Shown in pieces: positions 9,250 to 18,856 of a DNA stretch of 64,000 bases (within the stretch, counting starts at the first letter, position 1; each line of letters begins with the position of its first letter). A program made the position numbers and the translations under genes. Source of the DNA: Chitinolyticbacter albus (lineage in GTDB: Bacteria; Pseudomonadota; Gammaproteobacteria; Burkholderiales; Chitinibacteraceae); contig NZ_JANBVF010000025.1 of NCBI RefSeq assembly GCF_024437655.1, forward strand, positions 1 through 64,000. The letters are read 5' to 3'. A model generated the notes under the pieces. It made no database searches. It was not told the origin of the DNA and saw only the letters and a program-made list of their open reading frames with translations.

Positions 9250-9513
9250 AACTTAAAACCCGGGGCAAGACGGCCAAGGACCAACCGGGGCAGCGCCCCA
9301 CTGGAAGTCCTGTTGTGGGTCGCTACCTTCGGCCCCCACATCGCCCCCAAAAAAAACCGCCCAAGGCACCACGCTGTTCCTGTGGGATGGCGATGTGCTC
9401 GCCAGCGAGCACGACGGCAAAACCCAGCGCCATTACCTGTTTGAAGCCAACAGCTTCGTGCCCCTGGCGCAGATCGCACAGCAGGCAGAGAGGAACACCA
9501 GGCCTACTACCAT
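9250..9513 (+). pseudogene. Mixed vgrG/Rhs remnant before orphan tip 4
   Basis: Two fragments are joined. Bases about 9256-9292 (GGGGCAAGACGGCCAAGGAC and on) closely match the vgrG segment near bases 76-112 of this window. From about 9330 the Rhs core resumes (TTLFLWDGDVLASEHD, RHYLFEANSFVPLAQIAQQA). Between them is GGAAGTCCTG, a version of the insertion seen in remnants 2 and 5. A two-base loss relative to the intact core, near 9488, shifts the frame before the next orphan open frame begins. Confidence 0.7.
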
Positions 9514-10239
9514 TTGGACCACCTCGGCACGCCACAGCTATTGACCGACGACGCCGGCCAGATTGCCTGGAGCGCGGAATACAAAGCCTGGGGCGAAGCG
9601 AGAGCAGCAATCAGCGATGCGGCCAAGACAGCCGACATTGCCAACCCGATCCGCTTCCAGGGCCAGTATGCGGACGAGGAAACGGGCTTGCACTACAACC
9701 GGCATCGCCACTACGACCCGGAAATTGGTCGGTTTGTGTCGAAGGATCCGATCAAATTGGCGGGTGGACTGAACGTATTTGCCTATGGATCAAACCCTGT
9801 GGAGTGGATTGACCCCTTAGGCCTTGTTGGTTTGCGGGCAACAGATCCAGCAGCAGGGTCGCTCACACCGATACAAACACGATGCTGGTATCTCCGTGAA
9901 GAAGCACGAATCGACAGTCAGCTTTGCCAGTGTGCCAAATCCAAGGACCGTGCACGACTTGCTCATAAATTGCGGAATCAAGCCCGAATCCGCGCTCGGC
10001 TCCTAATAAATGACCCAAAGGGTAGAGTTGGCTTATACATTGGTGGCGAAGCGTCCGCGACTGGAAAGGCTGAGCCGATGTTGAAGTGGAAAGAAGCAGT
10101 GGCTAAGGCTCGCGCAAAAGGAGCCAGTGGCGACGATGTGTACAAAAGCATCGAAAACTCCTCTCAAAGCTCACGAGGATCGATTAACAAGATGCTGGAG
10201 GGCGTTGATTGCGAGAAAGAACTACGAGGGATTCCATGA
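9514..10239 (+). CDS. Orphan Rhs C-terminal fragment with unrecognised toxin tip
   Basis: This open frame of 241 residues starts at a TTG within the Rhs core. Residues 1-105 are clean core sequence (DHLGTPQLLTDDAGQIAWSA through [16 protein letters not shown] and SNPVEWIDPLGL). The remaining 135 residues are variable, rich in Arg/Lys/Ala, with RCWYLREEARI, LCQCAKSKDRARLAHKLRNQ, GLYIGGEASATGKAEP and SSRGSINKMLEGVDCEKEL. I do not recognise a nuclease, deaminase or ADP-ribosyltransferase motif. By position it is a toxin domain. It overlaps the next small gene by ATGA, as toxin-immunity pairs do. A small frameshift inside the tip cannot be excluded. Confidence 0.65.
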   Translation: MDHLGTPQLLTDDAGQIAWSAEYKAWGEARAAISDAAKTADIANPIRFQGQYADEETGLHYNRHRHYDPEIGRFVSKDPIKLAGGLNVFAYGSNPVEWIDPLGLVGLRATDPAAGSLTPIQTRCWYLREEARIDSQLCQCAKSKDRARLAHKLRNQARIRARLLINDPKGRVGLYIGGEASATGKAEPMLKWKEAVAKARAKGASGDDVYKSIENSSQSSRGSINKMLEGVDCEKELRGIP

Positions 10240-10487
10240 AGCTAGAAGAGCTCACTTATGAACAACTCCGCAGTTTGGTTGATGCAGCTACCTCACAGCA
10301 TATCTTTGAAGTTTTCGATGAAGTGTTTCTTGCTGAAGCGAATGTGTTCATTTGCAAGCGTCGTGGTAAACGGTTCAATCTCAAGTACGACATTGATTAC
10401 GGTTTAAGCTTGGAACCGGTTGATCGGCACACAGCAGATGAGCTGACGGAACTTACCGCGGTTCTTACGGGTATGCTTCCCCCTTAA
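10236..10487 (+). CDS. Small immunity protein candidate for the unrecognised Rhs tip
   Basis: This 83-residue acidic protein has its ATG overlapping the toxin stop (ATGA), with GAGGG five bases upstream of the start. The sequence includes FEVFDEVFLAEANVFICKRR and KYDIDYGLSLEPVDRH, and no signal peptide or membrane helix. I do not recognise the family. The overlap, size and acidic charge opposite a basic toxin tip support an immunity role. That role is inferred from context only. Confidence 0.6.
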   Translation: MKLEELTYEQLRSLVDAATSQHIFEVFDEVFLAEANVFICKRRGKRFNLKYDIDYGLSLEPVDRHTADELTELTAVLTGMLPP

Positions 10488-10669
10488 GCGGTGTCACGCC
10501 ACGCGAAGAAGGGGGCGGATACCGTCTTGCAAATTCAGACCCGGCATGGCCTTTTGTGCGTTGAATGGCATGCCTGAGCGGATCACCCCGAAGTCCAGAT
10601 GGGCTTTGTTGCACAACGCCCCACGCCAGAGCCCTGCCGGTAGCTTCTGCGCATGGATCGGCCTTGGGG

Positions 10670-11075
10670 CCTTGCCTTTTGCCCGCATGGCAACCTCACC
10701 CGCAAAACCCAAAACGGCCTCACCCAGCACTTCAGTTGGGATGGCACCAATCGCCTGACCTGGGCGGAAACCGAAGCCGGCAAGACCGAGTACGCGTACG
10801 CCCTGTAGGAAGTCCCCTGGCTGACTGCACCTTCGGCCGCCGCATCACCCAGAAAACCGCCAAGGCACCATGCAGCTCCTGTGGGATGGCGATGCGCTCG
10901 CCAGCGAGCACCACGGCGGCATCCAGCCCGCATTCCATGTTCGAAGCAGCAAGTGGCTTCGTGCCACTGCCGCAGGTCGCGCAACAAGCGGATGGGGTAC
11001 GCATGGCCGACTACCACAGCGACCATCTCGGCACCTCGCAACTGCCGACCAATGACGCCGGCCAGATCGCTTCCC
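10670..11075 (+). pseudogene. Terminal eroded Rhs core remnant (no tip left)
   Basis: The match to the core runs from HGNLTRKTQNG and HFSWDGTNRLTW, through GKTEYAY, an in-frame TAG and frameshifts, to the FLWDGDALASEH and DHLGT-QLPTNDAGQI equivalents. The stop lies in the sequence TGTAGGAAGTCCCCTGG, the same insertion site as in remnant 2. The remnant ends without any toxin domain before the kinase gene. The bases 10488-10669 upstream and 11076-11206 downstream hold no gene that I recognise. Confidence 0.75.
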
Positions 11076-11206
11076 TCTTATCTCCCCCGCCGTTCAAGCT
11101 GGCAAACCGGCATAGCTGGCGGCATTTTGCGCGTTTGGCTTGCACACCAGTTCGCACAACAGCCATGATGACCCCATGAAACCCCACACTTAAACTTACG
11201 CCGAGC

Positions 11207-14131
11207 ATGCATAACGCGATCCAACCCCAGCTCTATGGCAACCCGCTCACGCGCTACGCTCCCTTGCTTGCCCACGATGCGTTCCAGACTGGTCGACCCA
11301 GCCTGCTGCTGACCACGCTCTGGCTGATCAGCTGTGGTATCAGCGTGATATTGGGGGTCATGGTGGTCGCGCAACACTGGTCCGGAGTCGCCTTCGCGTT
11401 CGGTGGCATCGAAATCTATGTGTCGTTTTATCCCCCGCTGACGCTGTGCCTGCTCTGGACGCTGTGGTTCGGTTTCTGGTGGGGGGCGATCCCGGCCTAC
11501 CTCGCCACGTTCTGTTTGTCGCTCTATTCGGGCATGCCCGTCGAATGGGCCGCGCTCTTCGCGCTGGCCAATCCGGCCGGTTCCGCGCTCTTTGTGATCG
11601 CCTATCGCGCGTTGCCGCTGTCGCTGGATCTACGTACGCCAGATGGCGCGCTGTTCTTCCTGGTGCTGGCGTTCTGCAGCGCCGTGTTCAGCGCCAGCGC
11701 CTCCTTTATCTGGACCCACACCAACGCACTGGGCATACAAGCGGCATTTGCCATCTGGCAAGGCTGGTGGGTAGGCAACTTCCTTCAGACGCTGCTCGTC
11801 ACTGCCCCATTGCTGGCGCTGTCCACGCCGGCCGTGATGCGCTGGCGCCATGGTCGCTTCGTCGATCGCCGTGACGATACGCATGACAACAAGGGCTGGA
11901 TACTGCTGGCCGCCAGCATGCTGGTCGTGGGGGTTTATCTGTTCTTGTTCGCCTCGTTCACGCTGAGCCGGCACGCCGCTGCCGCGCTGACCGATGACGC
12001 GAGAACGCCGGTACATGAGGCGATGCAGCTCTTGGAAGCATCGACCTCGGCGGTGTACTTGGTGCTGGCGGTCCTGTTCTTCGCCATGGCCTTTCTCGGC
12101 TATCGCTTCGTGCTGAGCTGGATGCATTCGCTACGCAGCGCCGCGCACGCGGCCCAGACAGTCAACCAGGCCAAGTCCGAATTCCTGGCCCGGATGAGCC
12201 ACGAAATCCGCACACCGATGAACGCCATCCTCGGCATGAGCACGCTGGCGCTGTCCACCGGGCTCGATCGCAAGCAGCGTGATTACGTCGAGAAGATTCG
12301 CTACTCGGCCGAAACCCTGCTCACCGTCCTCAACGATGTACTCGATTTCTCCAAGCTGGAAGCGGGCAAGCTGCAGCTGGAACACACGGTGTTCGCGCTC
12401 GACGAGGTGCTGGGCAATGTGGTCGACGTGGCCGCGCTCAAGGCCGACGAAAAACACATCGAGCTGGTGCTGGATGTGGCACCGGACGTGCCCGCCCGGC
12501 TTTACGGCGATCCGCTGCGACTCAATCAGGTGCTGCTCAACCTGGTGAACAACGCGGTCAAATTCACCGACCGCGGCGAGGTGGTGGTGCTGGTCAACGT
12601 GGTCGACACGGCCGAGCAGGCGGTCGAACTGCGCTTTGCCGTCGCCGATTCGGGCATAGGCGTCAGCGCGGATCAACAGAGCAGGCTGTTCGATGCCTTT
12701 ATGCAGGCCAACGAATCGATCACCCGCCGTTATGGCGGCACTGGGTTGGGGCTGGCAATCTGCCGCCAGTTGCTCGAGGCCATGGGGGGGCGCATGCACT
12801 TGGAAAGCATTCCGGGCGCAGGCAGCTGCTTCAGCTTTTCGGTCTGGCTGGATGTGGTCGAAAACACCAAGCCACAGGGCATAGAACACCTGCTCGACGA
12901 GCGCCGCGTGCTGGTGGTCGACGACAATGCGATGGCACGCGCCACGCTCAAGAGCCTGCTCGAACGCTCGGGCGCCCTGGTCACGCAGGTGGGAAGTGCC
13001 AATGCCGCACTCGAATCGATGGAACAGGCCAGCGCGGACGGCCATCCCTACAGCCTGGTGATTTCCGACTGGCAGATGCCGGACCAGGATGGCTATTGGC
13101 TGCTCTCGCGCATCCGCTATCACGCAAGGCTCGCGCGCACCCCGGTGTTGTTGGCGGTGCCGACCTACCATCGTGACGCCGCCACCCGGAACCGCCCGCC
13201 AGTGGCGCCAGATGGTTATCTGGTCAAGCCGGTACTCGCGCCCAGATTGGCCGAAGCCCTGGCCGAACTCGAAGGCAACGCCATGCCGCACTCCCCGCTG
13301 GGCGATGTACTGACCGCCCAGCGCCAGGTTCAACAGGTGCTGCGCGGCGCCCAGGTCCTGCTGGTGGAGGACAACGAAATCAACCGCCAGATCGCTGCCG
13401 AACTGCTCGATGCCGTCGGCGTCAACATCGACATCGCCGAGACGGGCCGGCAGGCGGTCAACATGGTCAAGCACCGTTGCTACCATGCGGTGCTGATGGA
13501 CATCCAGTTGCCCGAGCTCGACGGCCTGACTGCCACGCAGCAGATCCGCGAGGATCCGAACCGGGCAAACCTGCCCATCATCGCGATGACTGCGCACGCG
13601 CTGTCAGGTGACCGGGAACGGAGCCGAGCCGCCGGCATGAACGACCACATCGCCAAGCCGTTTCGCCCCGACACGCTCTACGGCACGCTGGCGCGCTGGA
13701 TCGCCCCCCAGCGCGAACCAAGCGAGACGGGTGTCGCCGTCGCCGAGCGGGACGAGCCGCCACTGCCTATCCTGCCCGGCATCAACCTCGCGGTCGGCCA
13801 GGCGCAGGCGGAGCTGCATCGGGAACGCTATCTGGCCGTGCTGCGCCATTTGATGCAGCACTACACCGACGAAGTCGTCACGCTGCAGCATGCGCGCTCC
13901 GATAACCAGCACGAGCTGATTCAGCGCCACGCCCATTCGCTCAAGGCGATCGGGCCACAGATCGGTGCGCCCAAGCTCACGGCGGCCGCGGCGGCGCTGG
14001 AACACGCCATCGAACAAGGCGACGACTACAACTCGCCCCTCGCTGCGCTGTGCGACGCACTGACCGAGGTGTTGCAATCGCTGAATCGCTATTTCTCGAC
14101 GCACACTGCGCCTCCCCCCGCACCCACGTGA
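11207..14131 (+). CDS. Hybrid sensor histidine kinase with two receiver domains and HPt
   Basis: A 974-residue inner-membrane phosphorelay protein. Residues about 20-285 contain roughly eight hydrophobic helices in a MASE1-like sensor ([13 protein letters not shown]). A HisKA domain has the H-box SHEIRTPMN with H332. An HATPase domain follows, with the N-box NLVNNAVKF and the G-boxes DSGIGV and GGTGLGLAI. Receiver 1 ([10 protein letters not shown]) has D621 in SDWQMP, and receiver 2 ([11 protein letters not shown]) has D765 in MDIQLP. A C-terminal HPt domain has H910 in AHSLKAIG. All phosphotransfer residues are present, so the relay can be complete. No cognate DNA-binding regulator is adjacent. 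The ribosome-binding site is weak. It borders the Rhs graveyard and may mark the chromosomal backbone edge. Confidence 0.9.
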   Translation: MHNAIQPQLYGNPLTRYAPLLAHDAFQTGRPSLLLTTLWLISCGISVILGVMVVAQHWSGVAFAFGGIEIYVSFYPPLTLCLLWTLWFGFWWGAIPAYLATFCLSLYSGMPVEWAALFALANPAGSALFVIAYRALPLSLDLRTPDGALFFLVLAFCSAVFSASASFIWTHTNALGIQAAFAIWQGWWVGNFLQTLLVTAPLLALSTPAVMRWRHGRFVDRRDDTHDNKGWILLAASMLVVGVYLFLFASFTLSRHAAAALTDDARTPVHEAMQLLEASTSAVYLVLAVLFFAMAFLGYRFVLSWMHSLRSAAHAAQTVNQAKSEFLARMSHEIRTPMNAILGMSTLALSTGLDRKQRDYVEKIRYSAETLLTVLNDVLDFSKLEAGKLQLEHTVFALDEVLGNVVDVAALKADEKHIELVLDVAPDVPARLYGDPLRLNQVLLNLVNNAVKFTDRGEVVVLVNVVDTAEQAVELRFAVADSGIGVSADQQSRLFDAFMQANESITRRYGGTGLGLAICRQLLEAMGGRMHLESIPGAGSCFSFSVWLDVVENTKPQGIEHLLDERRVLVVDDNAMARATLKSLLERSGALVTQVGSANAALESMEQASADGHPYSLVISDWQMPDQDGYWLLSRIRYHARLARTPVLLAVPTYHRDAATRNRPPVAPDGYLVKPVLAPRLAEALAELEGNAMPHSPLGDVLTAQRQVQQVLRGAQVLLVEDNEINRQIAAELLDAVGVNIDIAETGRQAVNMVKHRCYHAVLMDIQLPELDGLTATQQIREDPNRANLPIIAMTAHALSGDRERSRAAGMNDHIAKPFRPDTLYGTLARWIAPQREPSETGVAVAERDEPPLPILPGINLAVGQAQAELHRERYLAVLRHLMQHYTDEVVTLQHARSDNQHELIQRHAHSLKAIGPQIGAPKLTAAAAALEHAIEQGDDYNSPLAALCDALTEVLQSLNRYFSTHTAPPPAPT

Positions 14132-14168
14132 TCGCCTGCCCGCGCCGGCCCCCAAGGAGAAAGCAACG

Positions 14169-15272
14169 ATGCAACGGTTACTCGCCCCGCTCGCGGCGCT
14201 GGTACTGGCCGCGTGCGCCACGCAACCGCCCCCCTCGCTAGTCACCGTGCCGCTGGGCACGCCCGCGCAAGCGGCAGCGCTGTTTTCTTATCCCAATTGC
14301 CTGAATCAGTGCCCCAGCCCGGCGCCGACGCTGGAAGACACCATCAAGCACTGGCTGACGATGAGCATGCTGCGCGACGGCTATGGCAAGGGCACGCTGG
14401 GCGTGCTGACCCAGGATGGCCAGGTCTACGCCCAGCTCACCGGCGTTCCTGCCGACTACGGCCACGTGATCAACGGCCTGCTCGCCAGCGGTGCCGCGGG
14501 CTATACCGATGCCCAGCGCATCGTGAATGCGGGCAAATGGCAGAGCGACTGGCATTTCTTCCTGCCACTGGGCTTTGCCATGCAGCGTAATCCCTCGGTG
14601 CAGCTGCTGCATTTCCCGCCCGATACCGTGATGACGCAGACGCAGGATTACCTGCAGGCCGCGACCACCCGCCGTTGGGCCAGCCTCTTGGTCACCAACG
14701 GCGTACCGCAGGGCACTACCGACCCCTACCAGACCATCGTCGACATCGCACCGATCGCCGCCCCGGCCAGTGCCGGCGCCTCACTCGAAGGCGTATATGA
14801 CGACTTCAGCGACTACACGGTCTCGCTGCTGGCGCAATGGACCGCCGGCGCGGACAACGGCACCAAGCCGACCGTGGCGTTCGGCACGCCGGCGCGCACG
14901 TGGCTGGCCGAGTACTTCAAGCTTCCACCCATCGACGTGCTCACCGTTACCCGCTTCCAGCCGGTAGCGGGCCGCACGGTGCCAGTGATCGGCGCCAATC
15001 ATCCCAGTTACATCTGGTACGCCTCCGACCCCAAGCAATACGGCGGCAATATGCAGAAGGCCGACGCAGCCGGCATCATGGTGATGGGCCAGGATCTAAC
15101 GGCATCGTGCTGGCAGGTGACGATGGCTGGCGCGCCGGCCGACGACCCGAATAGCGCGCTGACCCAATGCCAGAACAAGTGGCCGGCGAACAGCGCACCG
15201 GTATGTGTATTGTTCTACGAAACCATCCGCAACCTCAGCCCCGAAGGGGCCAAGGCCAAGTGTACGGGCTGA
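14169..15272 (+). CDS. Putative lipoprotein of unknown function
   Basis: This 367-residue protein starts with a type II signal peptide (MQRLLAPLAALVLAACA, lipobox LAAC), so it should be lipidated at Cys16 and, lacking an Asp+2, sorted to the outer membrane. The start has AAGGAG nine bases upstream. The mature part contains several Cys pairs (NCLNQC, SCW, QCQNKW, CV) and motifs such as IKHWLTMSMLRDGYGKG and NGLLASGAAGYTDAQRI. I do not recognise a domain. It follows the hybrid kinase by 37 bp on the same strand and could be co-transcribed. Confidence 0.75.
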   Translation: MQRLLAPLAALVLAACATQPPPSLVTVPLGTPAQAAALFSYPNCLNQCPSPAPTLEDTIKHWLTMSMLRDGYGKGTLGVLTQDGQVYAQLTGVPADYGHVINGLLASGAAGYTDAQRIVNAGKWQSDWHFFLPLGFAMQRNPSVQLLHFPPDTVMTQTQDYLQAATTRRWASLLVTNGVPQGTTDPYQTIVDIAPIAAPASAGASLEGVYDDFSDYTVSLLAQWTAGADNGTKPTVAFGTPARTWLAEYFKLPPIDVLTVTRFQPVAGRTVPVIGANHPSYIWYASDPKQYGGNMQKADAAGIMVMGQDLTASCWQVTMAGAPADDPNSALTQCQNKWPANSAPVCVLFYETIRNLSPEGAKAKCTG

Positions 15273-15489
15273 ACAGCCGAGCCGCGGATTTCGGGAATCA
15301 GCCTGCACTGGCCCTCGCCGCTGCGCGCCAAGAATGGCCCCGACCAAACCGGCCCAAAACGCTGTTAATTCCCTTGCAATATCGTCCTGGCGGCGGGAAT
15401 ACTGCGTCGTTATAACGGCTAGCGCTAATATTCTCCGTCCTGGCGATCAGCCATACTGCTAGCCAACCAAGACCCACAAGGTTGCGTTC

Positions 15490-16500
15490 GTGATCGCATT
15501 CCAGAACATCCACAAGGCCTATCGCGTGGCCGGCGTGGACATCCCCGCGCTGGCCGGCATCAACCTGGAGATCGCCGCCGGCGAGATCTTCGGCATCATC
15601 GGCCATTCTGGCGCTGGCAAATCCACGCTAGTGCGCCTCATCAATCTGCTGGAGCGCCCCAGCAGTGGCGAGGTTCGGGTCGATGGCATCGACATCACCG
15701 CGCTGGCCCAAGCCCCGTTGCGCGAAGTGCGTCGCGACATCGGCATGATCTTCCAGCATTTCAACCTGCTCTCGAGCAAGACCGTTGCCGACAATGTCGC
15801 GTTTCCGCTGAAGCTTGCCGGCACGCGCGATGCGGCCACGATCAAGGCGCGCGTCGCCGAGCTGCTGGCGCGTGTGGGATTGACCGAGCACGCCGACAAA
15901 TATCCGGCACAGCTCTCTGGCGGGCAGAAACAGCGCGTCGGCATCGCCCGCGCGTTGGCGACCAGCCCCAAGATCCTGCTGTGCGACGAGGCCACCAGCG
16001 CGCTCGATCCGCAGACCACACGCTCGGTGCTGCGCCTCTTGGCCGAAATCAACCGCGAACTGGGGCTGACCATCGTCATCATTACCCACGAAATGGACGT
16101 GGTGCGCACGGTCTGCGATCGCGTCGCGGTGCTCGACGCCGGCCAGGTAGTCGAGGTCGGGCCGGTATCCGAGGTATTCCTGCACCCGCAGCACCCGACC
16201 ACGCGCCGCTTCGTGCTCGAAGCCGAGCATGTGGACGAGACCGAACAGGTGGACGACTACGCCCACGTGCCCGGTCGCGTCGTTCGGCTCACCTTCACCG
16301 GCGAGGCCACCTACGAGCCGGTTCTGGGCGCCGTCGCACGCGAGACCGGCGTCGATTTCAGCATCCTCGCAGGCCGTATCGATCGCATCAAGGATGTGCC
16401 CTATGGCCAGCTCACCGTCGCGTTCACCGGCGGCGACATCGATGCCGCGCTGGCCCAGCTTGCCGCGCGCGAGCTGACTGTCGAGGAGGTGCGCGCATGA
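15490..16500 (+). CDS. metN: D-methionine ABC transporter ATP-binding protein MetN
   Basis: A 336-residue ATPase of the methionine uptake transporter MetNIQ. It has Walker [10 protein letters not shown] (about residue 38), the Q-loop in FQHFNLL, signature LSGGQKQR (about 141), Walker [13 protein letters not shown] and the H-loop in ITHEMD. A C-terminal NIL/ACT-like regulatory domain from about 250 is where methionine normally binds to inhibit the transporter. Translation starts at a GTG. The stop overlaps the metI start by ATGA. No S-box or Met-box was recognised in the 217 bases upstream. Confidence 0.95.
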   Translation: MIAFQNIHKAYRVAGVDIPALAGINLEIAAGEIFGIIGHSGAGKSTLVRLINLLERPSSGEVRVDGIDITALAQAPLREVRRDIGMIFQHFNLLSSKTVADNVAFPLKLAGTRDAATIKARVAELLARVGLTEHADKYPAQLSGGQKQRVGIARALATSPKILLCDEATSALDPQTTRSVLRLLAEINRELGLTIVIITHEMDVVRTVCDRVAVLDAGQVVEVGPVSEVFLHPQHPTTRRFVLEAEHVDETEQVDDYAHVPGRVVRLTFTGEATYEPVLGAVARETGVDFSILAGRIDRIKDVPYGQLTVAFTGGDIDAALAQLAARELTVEEVRA

Positions 16501-17162
16501 ACGATCTGTTCACCCTGATCGACTGGGCGGAAATCTGGCTCGCCACGCTCGATACGCTGACCATGCTGGCCGGCTCGCTGCTGTTCACCGTGCTGCTCGG
16601 CCTGCCGCTGGGCGTGATCCTGTTCCTCACCAGCAAGCGCCAGCTGCTGGCACAGCCGACCATCTACGCGCTGCTTTCCTTCGTGACCAATGTGCTGCGC
16701 TCGGTGCCCTTCGTCATCCTCTTGATCGTGATGATTCCGATCACCGTGCTGATTACCGGCACCTCGCTCGGCGTCGCCGGCGCCATACCGCCGTTGGTGG
16801 TCGGCGCCACGCCGTTCTTCGCCCGCTTGGTGGAGACGGCATTGCGCGAGGTCGACCGCGGCATCATCGAGGCAACCCAGGCCATGGGCGCGACCACCAC
16901 CCAGATCGTGCTGCGCGCGCTCTTGCCCGAGGCACTGCCCGGCATACTCGCCGGCGGTACCGTTACCGCGATCACGCTGGTGTCGTATGCCGCCATGAGC
17001 GGCGTGATCGGCGGCGGCGGCCTGGGCGATCTGGCCATCCGCTTCGGCTACCAGCGCTTCCAGACCGACGTGATGGTGATCACCGTGGTGCTGTTGCTGA
17101 TCCTGGTGCAGATCCTGCAAATGGTCGGCGACCGCCTGGTCATCCATTTCAGCCGAAAATAA
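16497..17162 (+). CDS. metI: D-methionine ABC transporter permease MetI
   Basis: A 221-residue inner-membrane protein with five hydrophobic segments and the permease EAA loop ([20 protein letters not shown]) that docks onto MetN. Its length is normal for the family. Start and stop are coupled to metN by the ATGA overlap. The last segment ends in a short basic tail, HFSRK. It forms the membrane channel of the methionine importer. Confidence 0.95.
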   Translation: MNDLFTLIDWAEIWLATLDTLTMLAGSLLFTVLLGLPLGVILFLTSKRQLLAQPTIYALLSFVTNVLRSVPFVILLIVMIPITVLITGTSLGVAGAIPPLVVGATPFFARLVETALREVDRGIIEATQAMGATTTQIVLRALLPEALPGILAGGTVTAITLVSYAAMSGVIGGGGLGDLAIRFGYQRFQTDVMVITVVLLLILVQILQMVGDRLVIHFSRK

Positions 17163-17297
17163 GCGTATATCGATATAAAAAACACATCTTTTATAGCCGC
17201 TCCGCATTCATGTAGTTTTACTACGTCGGCCGCACCATCCCGTGCGACGCACACCTTGCCGCTACCCGTGGCGCCTATGCCCTCAAGAAGGAACATC

Positions 17298-18071
17298 ATG
17301 AAAAAGCTGCTCGCCCTCGTTCTCGCCACCGCCGCCTTTACCGCGCATGCCGCCGACAAGATCACCGTCGCCGCCACCGCCGTGCCGCACGCCGAGATCC
17401 TTGAGTTCGTGAAGCCCCTGCTCGCCAAGCAAGGGGTCGAGCTGGAGGTGAAGGTCTTCACCGACTACGTGCAGCCCAATGTGCAGGTGGCTGAGAAGCG
17501 CCTCGATGCCAATTTCTTCCAGCACCAGCCTTATCTGGATGAATTCAACAAGGGCAAGGGCACCAACCTCGTGAGCGTGGCCGGTGTGCATGTCGAGCCG
17601 TTCGGCGCGTATTCCACCAAGGTGAAGAAGCTCGCCGATCTGAAGGAAGGCGCCACCGTCGCCATCCCGAACGATCCCACCAACGGCGGGCGCGCGTTAC
17701 TGCTGCTCGATCGCGCCGGCGTGCTCAAGCTCAAGGACAACAAGAACATCCTGGCCACCAGCCGCGACATCACGCAGAACCCGAAGAAGCTGAAGGTGCG
17801 CGAACTGGAAGCCGCCACGCTGCCGCGCGTGCTGAACCAGGTGGATCTGGCGCTGATCAACACCAACTACGCGCTGGAAGCCAAGCTGAACCCGGCCAAG
17901 GACGCGCTCGCCATCGAAGGCAAGCAATCGCCCTACGTAAACATCCTGGTTGCCCGCCCCGACAACAAGGACAGTGCACCGATCAAGAAGCTCGCCGCCG
18001 CGCTCACCAGCAAGGAAGTGAAGCAGTTCATCGAGCAGAAGTACAAGGGCGCCGTGGTACCGGCGTTCTAA
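17298..18071 (+). CDS. metQ: Methionine-binding periplasmic protein MetQ
   Basis: A 257-residue NlpA-family substrate-binding protein for the MetNI transporter. Family motifs include ATAVPHAEILEF, VQPNVQVAEKRLDANFFQHQ, VAIPNDPTNGGRALLLL and ALINTNYAL. The signal peptide MKKLLALVLATAAFTAHA ends in AHA-A without a lipobox cysteine, so the protein should be soluble in the periplasm, unlike the lipoprotein MetQ of E. coli. AAGAAGGAA precedes the ATG. The 135-bp gap after metI contains a 12-bp palindrome (TATATCGATATA, 17166-17177) and could carry a separate promoter. Confidence 0.95.
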   Translation: MKKLLALVLATAAFTAHAADKITVAATAVPHAEILEFVKPLLAKQGVELEVKVFTDYVQPNVQVAEKRLDANFFQHQPYLDEFNKGKGTNLVSVAGVHVEPFGAYSTKVKKLADLKEGATVAIPNDPTNGGRALLLLDRAGVLKLKDNKNILATSRDITQNPKKLKVRELEAATLPRVLNQVDLALINTNYALEAKLNPAKDALAIEGKQSPYVNILVARPDNKDSAPIKKLAAALTSKEVKQFIEQKYKGAVVPAF

Positions 18072-18092
18072 GCCAGTATCTGTGCAAGCAAG

Positions 18093-18115
18093 AGCCCGGC
18101 AGCGCCGGGCTTTTT
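18093..18115 (+). terminator. Rho-independent terminator after metQ
   Basis: The hairpin AGCCCGGC-AGC-GCCGGGCT is followed by a T-run, 20 bases after the metQ stop. It closes the metNIQ operon. Confidence 0.9.
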
Positions 18116-18265
18116 GCTGTTGTCGACCGGTATCACCGCTGCTGGCATAGCCTGCGCATCCCACTGTAAGCATGGCGGCATGCAAGAGCACGGCGCTTCG
18201 CCTGCGCTGGCAGCGCGCGACGGCGCCCGCTAAGATCGCGACGTTCCCACCCAATCCCGCTTGCC

Positions 18266-18853
18266 GTGCGCCAAACCGGACGACTCACCCACTGGAAAGA
18301 CGACAAGGGCTATGGCTTCATCACGCCAACACGCTCTAACGACCAGGTGTTCGCCCATATCCATGACTTCCGCCGTGGCCAACCGCGCCCGAGCGAGCTG
18401 ATGCGGGTCAACTACACAACGGGGCTGGACGCGCAGAACCGGCCCCGCGCCGTCGATATCGAACTGGTGAGTGGCCGGCCGGATCGTTCCGTTGCATGGC
18501 GCGTGGCGCCGGGCCTGATCGCATTGCAGCTGCAGACACTGGCCGCGCGCCATCTGCACTTGCCAGGCTGGCTGCCGATCTACCTGTTTGCCATCAGCGC
18601 GCTGACCTTGCTTTGCTACTGGCGGGACAAAGGCGCTGCCGAGCGTGGGCAACGGCGTATCTCCGAGGCGACACTGCACGCCTGCGAGCTGTTCGGCGGC
18701 TGGCCTGGGGCGTTGTTGGCGCAACGGCTGTTCCGGCACAAGAGCCGCAAGCGCAGCTACCAACTGGTGTTCTGGTCCATCGTGCTGCTGCACCTGGCTG
18801 GATGGGGCTGGCTGCTCTGCCATCCTGTCGCGTTCAACCCAATCTGGAACTGA
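18266..18853 (+). CDS. Cold-shock-domain / DUF1294 membrane protein
   Basis: A 195-residue fusion. Residues 1-65 are a cold-shock-like OB fold (GRLTHWKDDKGYGFITP, with VFAHIHDF as the RNP2-like part). Residues 95-190 are a DUF1294 membrane domain with the signature ELFGGWPGALLAQRLFRHKS and flanking hydrophobic helices. The start is a GTG, because the CSD motif begins right there. The function is unknown. The combination is common in proteobacteria and suggests an RNA- or DNA-binding head anchored in the inner membrane. The next gene starts 3 bp after the stop. Confidence 0.88.
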   Translation: MRQTGRLTHWKDDKGYGFITPTRSNDQVFAHIHDFRRGQPRPSELMRVNYTTGLDAQNRPRAVDIELVSGRPDRSVAWRVAPGLIALQLQTLAARHLHLPGWLPIYLFAISALTLLCYWRDKGAAERGQRRISEATLHACELFGGWPGALLAQRLFRHKSRKRSYQLVFWSIVLLHLAGWGWLLCHPVAFNPIWN

Positions 18854-18856
18854 TCG

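Noticed and set aside
9824-10006. Alternative 60-residue frame inside the unknown toxin tip
   Set aside because: It could hint at a frameshift, but the longer frame continues cleanly to the ATGA overlap with the immunity candidate, so the longer frame was kept.
10600-10616. Insertion-sequence end (GGGCTTTGTTGCACAA)
   Set aside because: It resembles terminal repeats of some IS families, but no second end or transposase remnant is present nearby, so it cannot be supported.
15273-15489. SAM riboswitch or Met-box operator before metN
   Set aside because: No conserved S-box core and no tandem AGACGTCT-like operators are visible in the 217 bases.
17166-17177. Palindrome TATATCGATATA as a regulator binding site before metQ
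   Set aside because: A single 12-bp AT-rich palindrome is not enough evidence for an operator, and no known regulator site matches.
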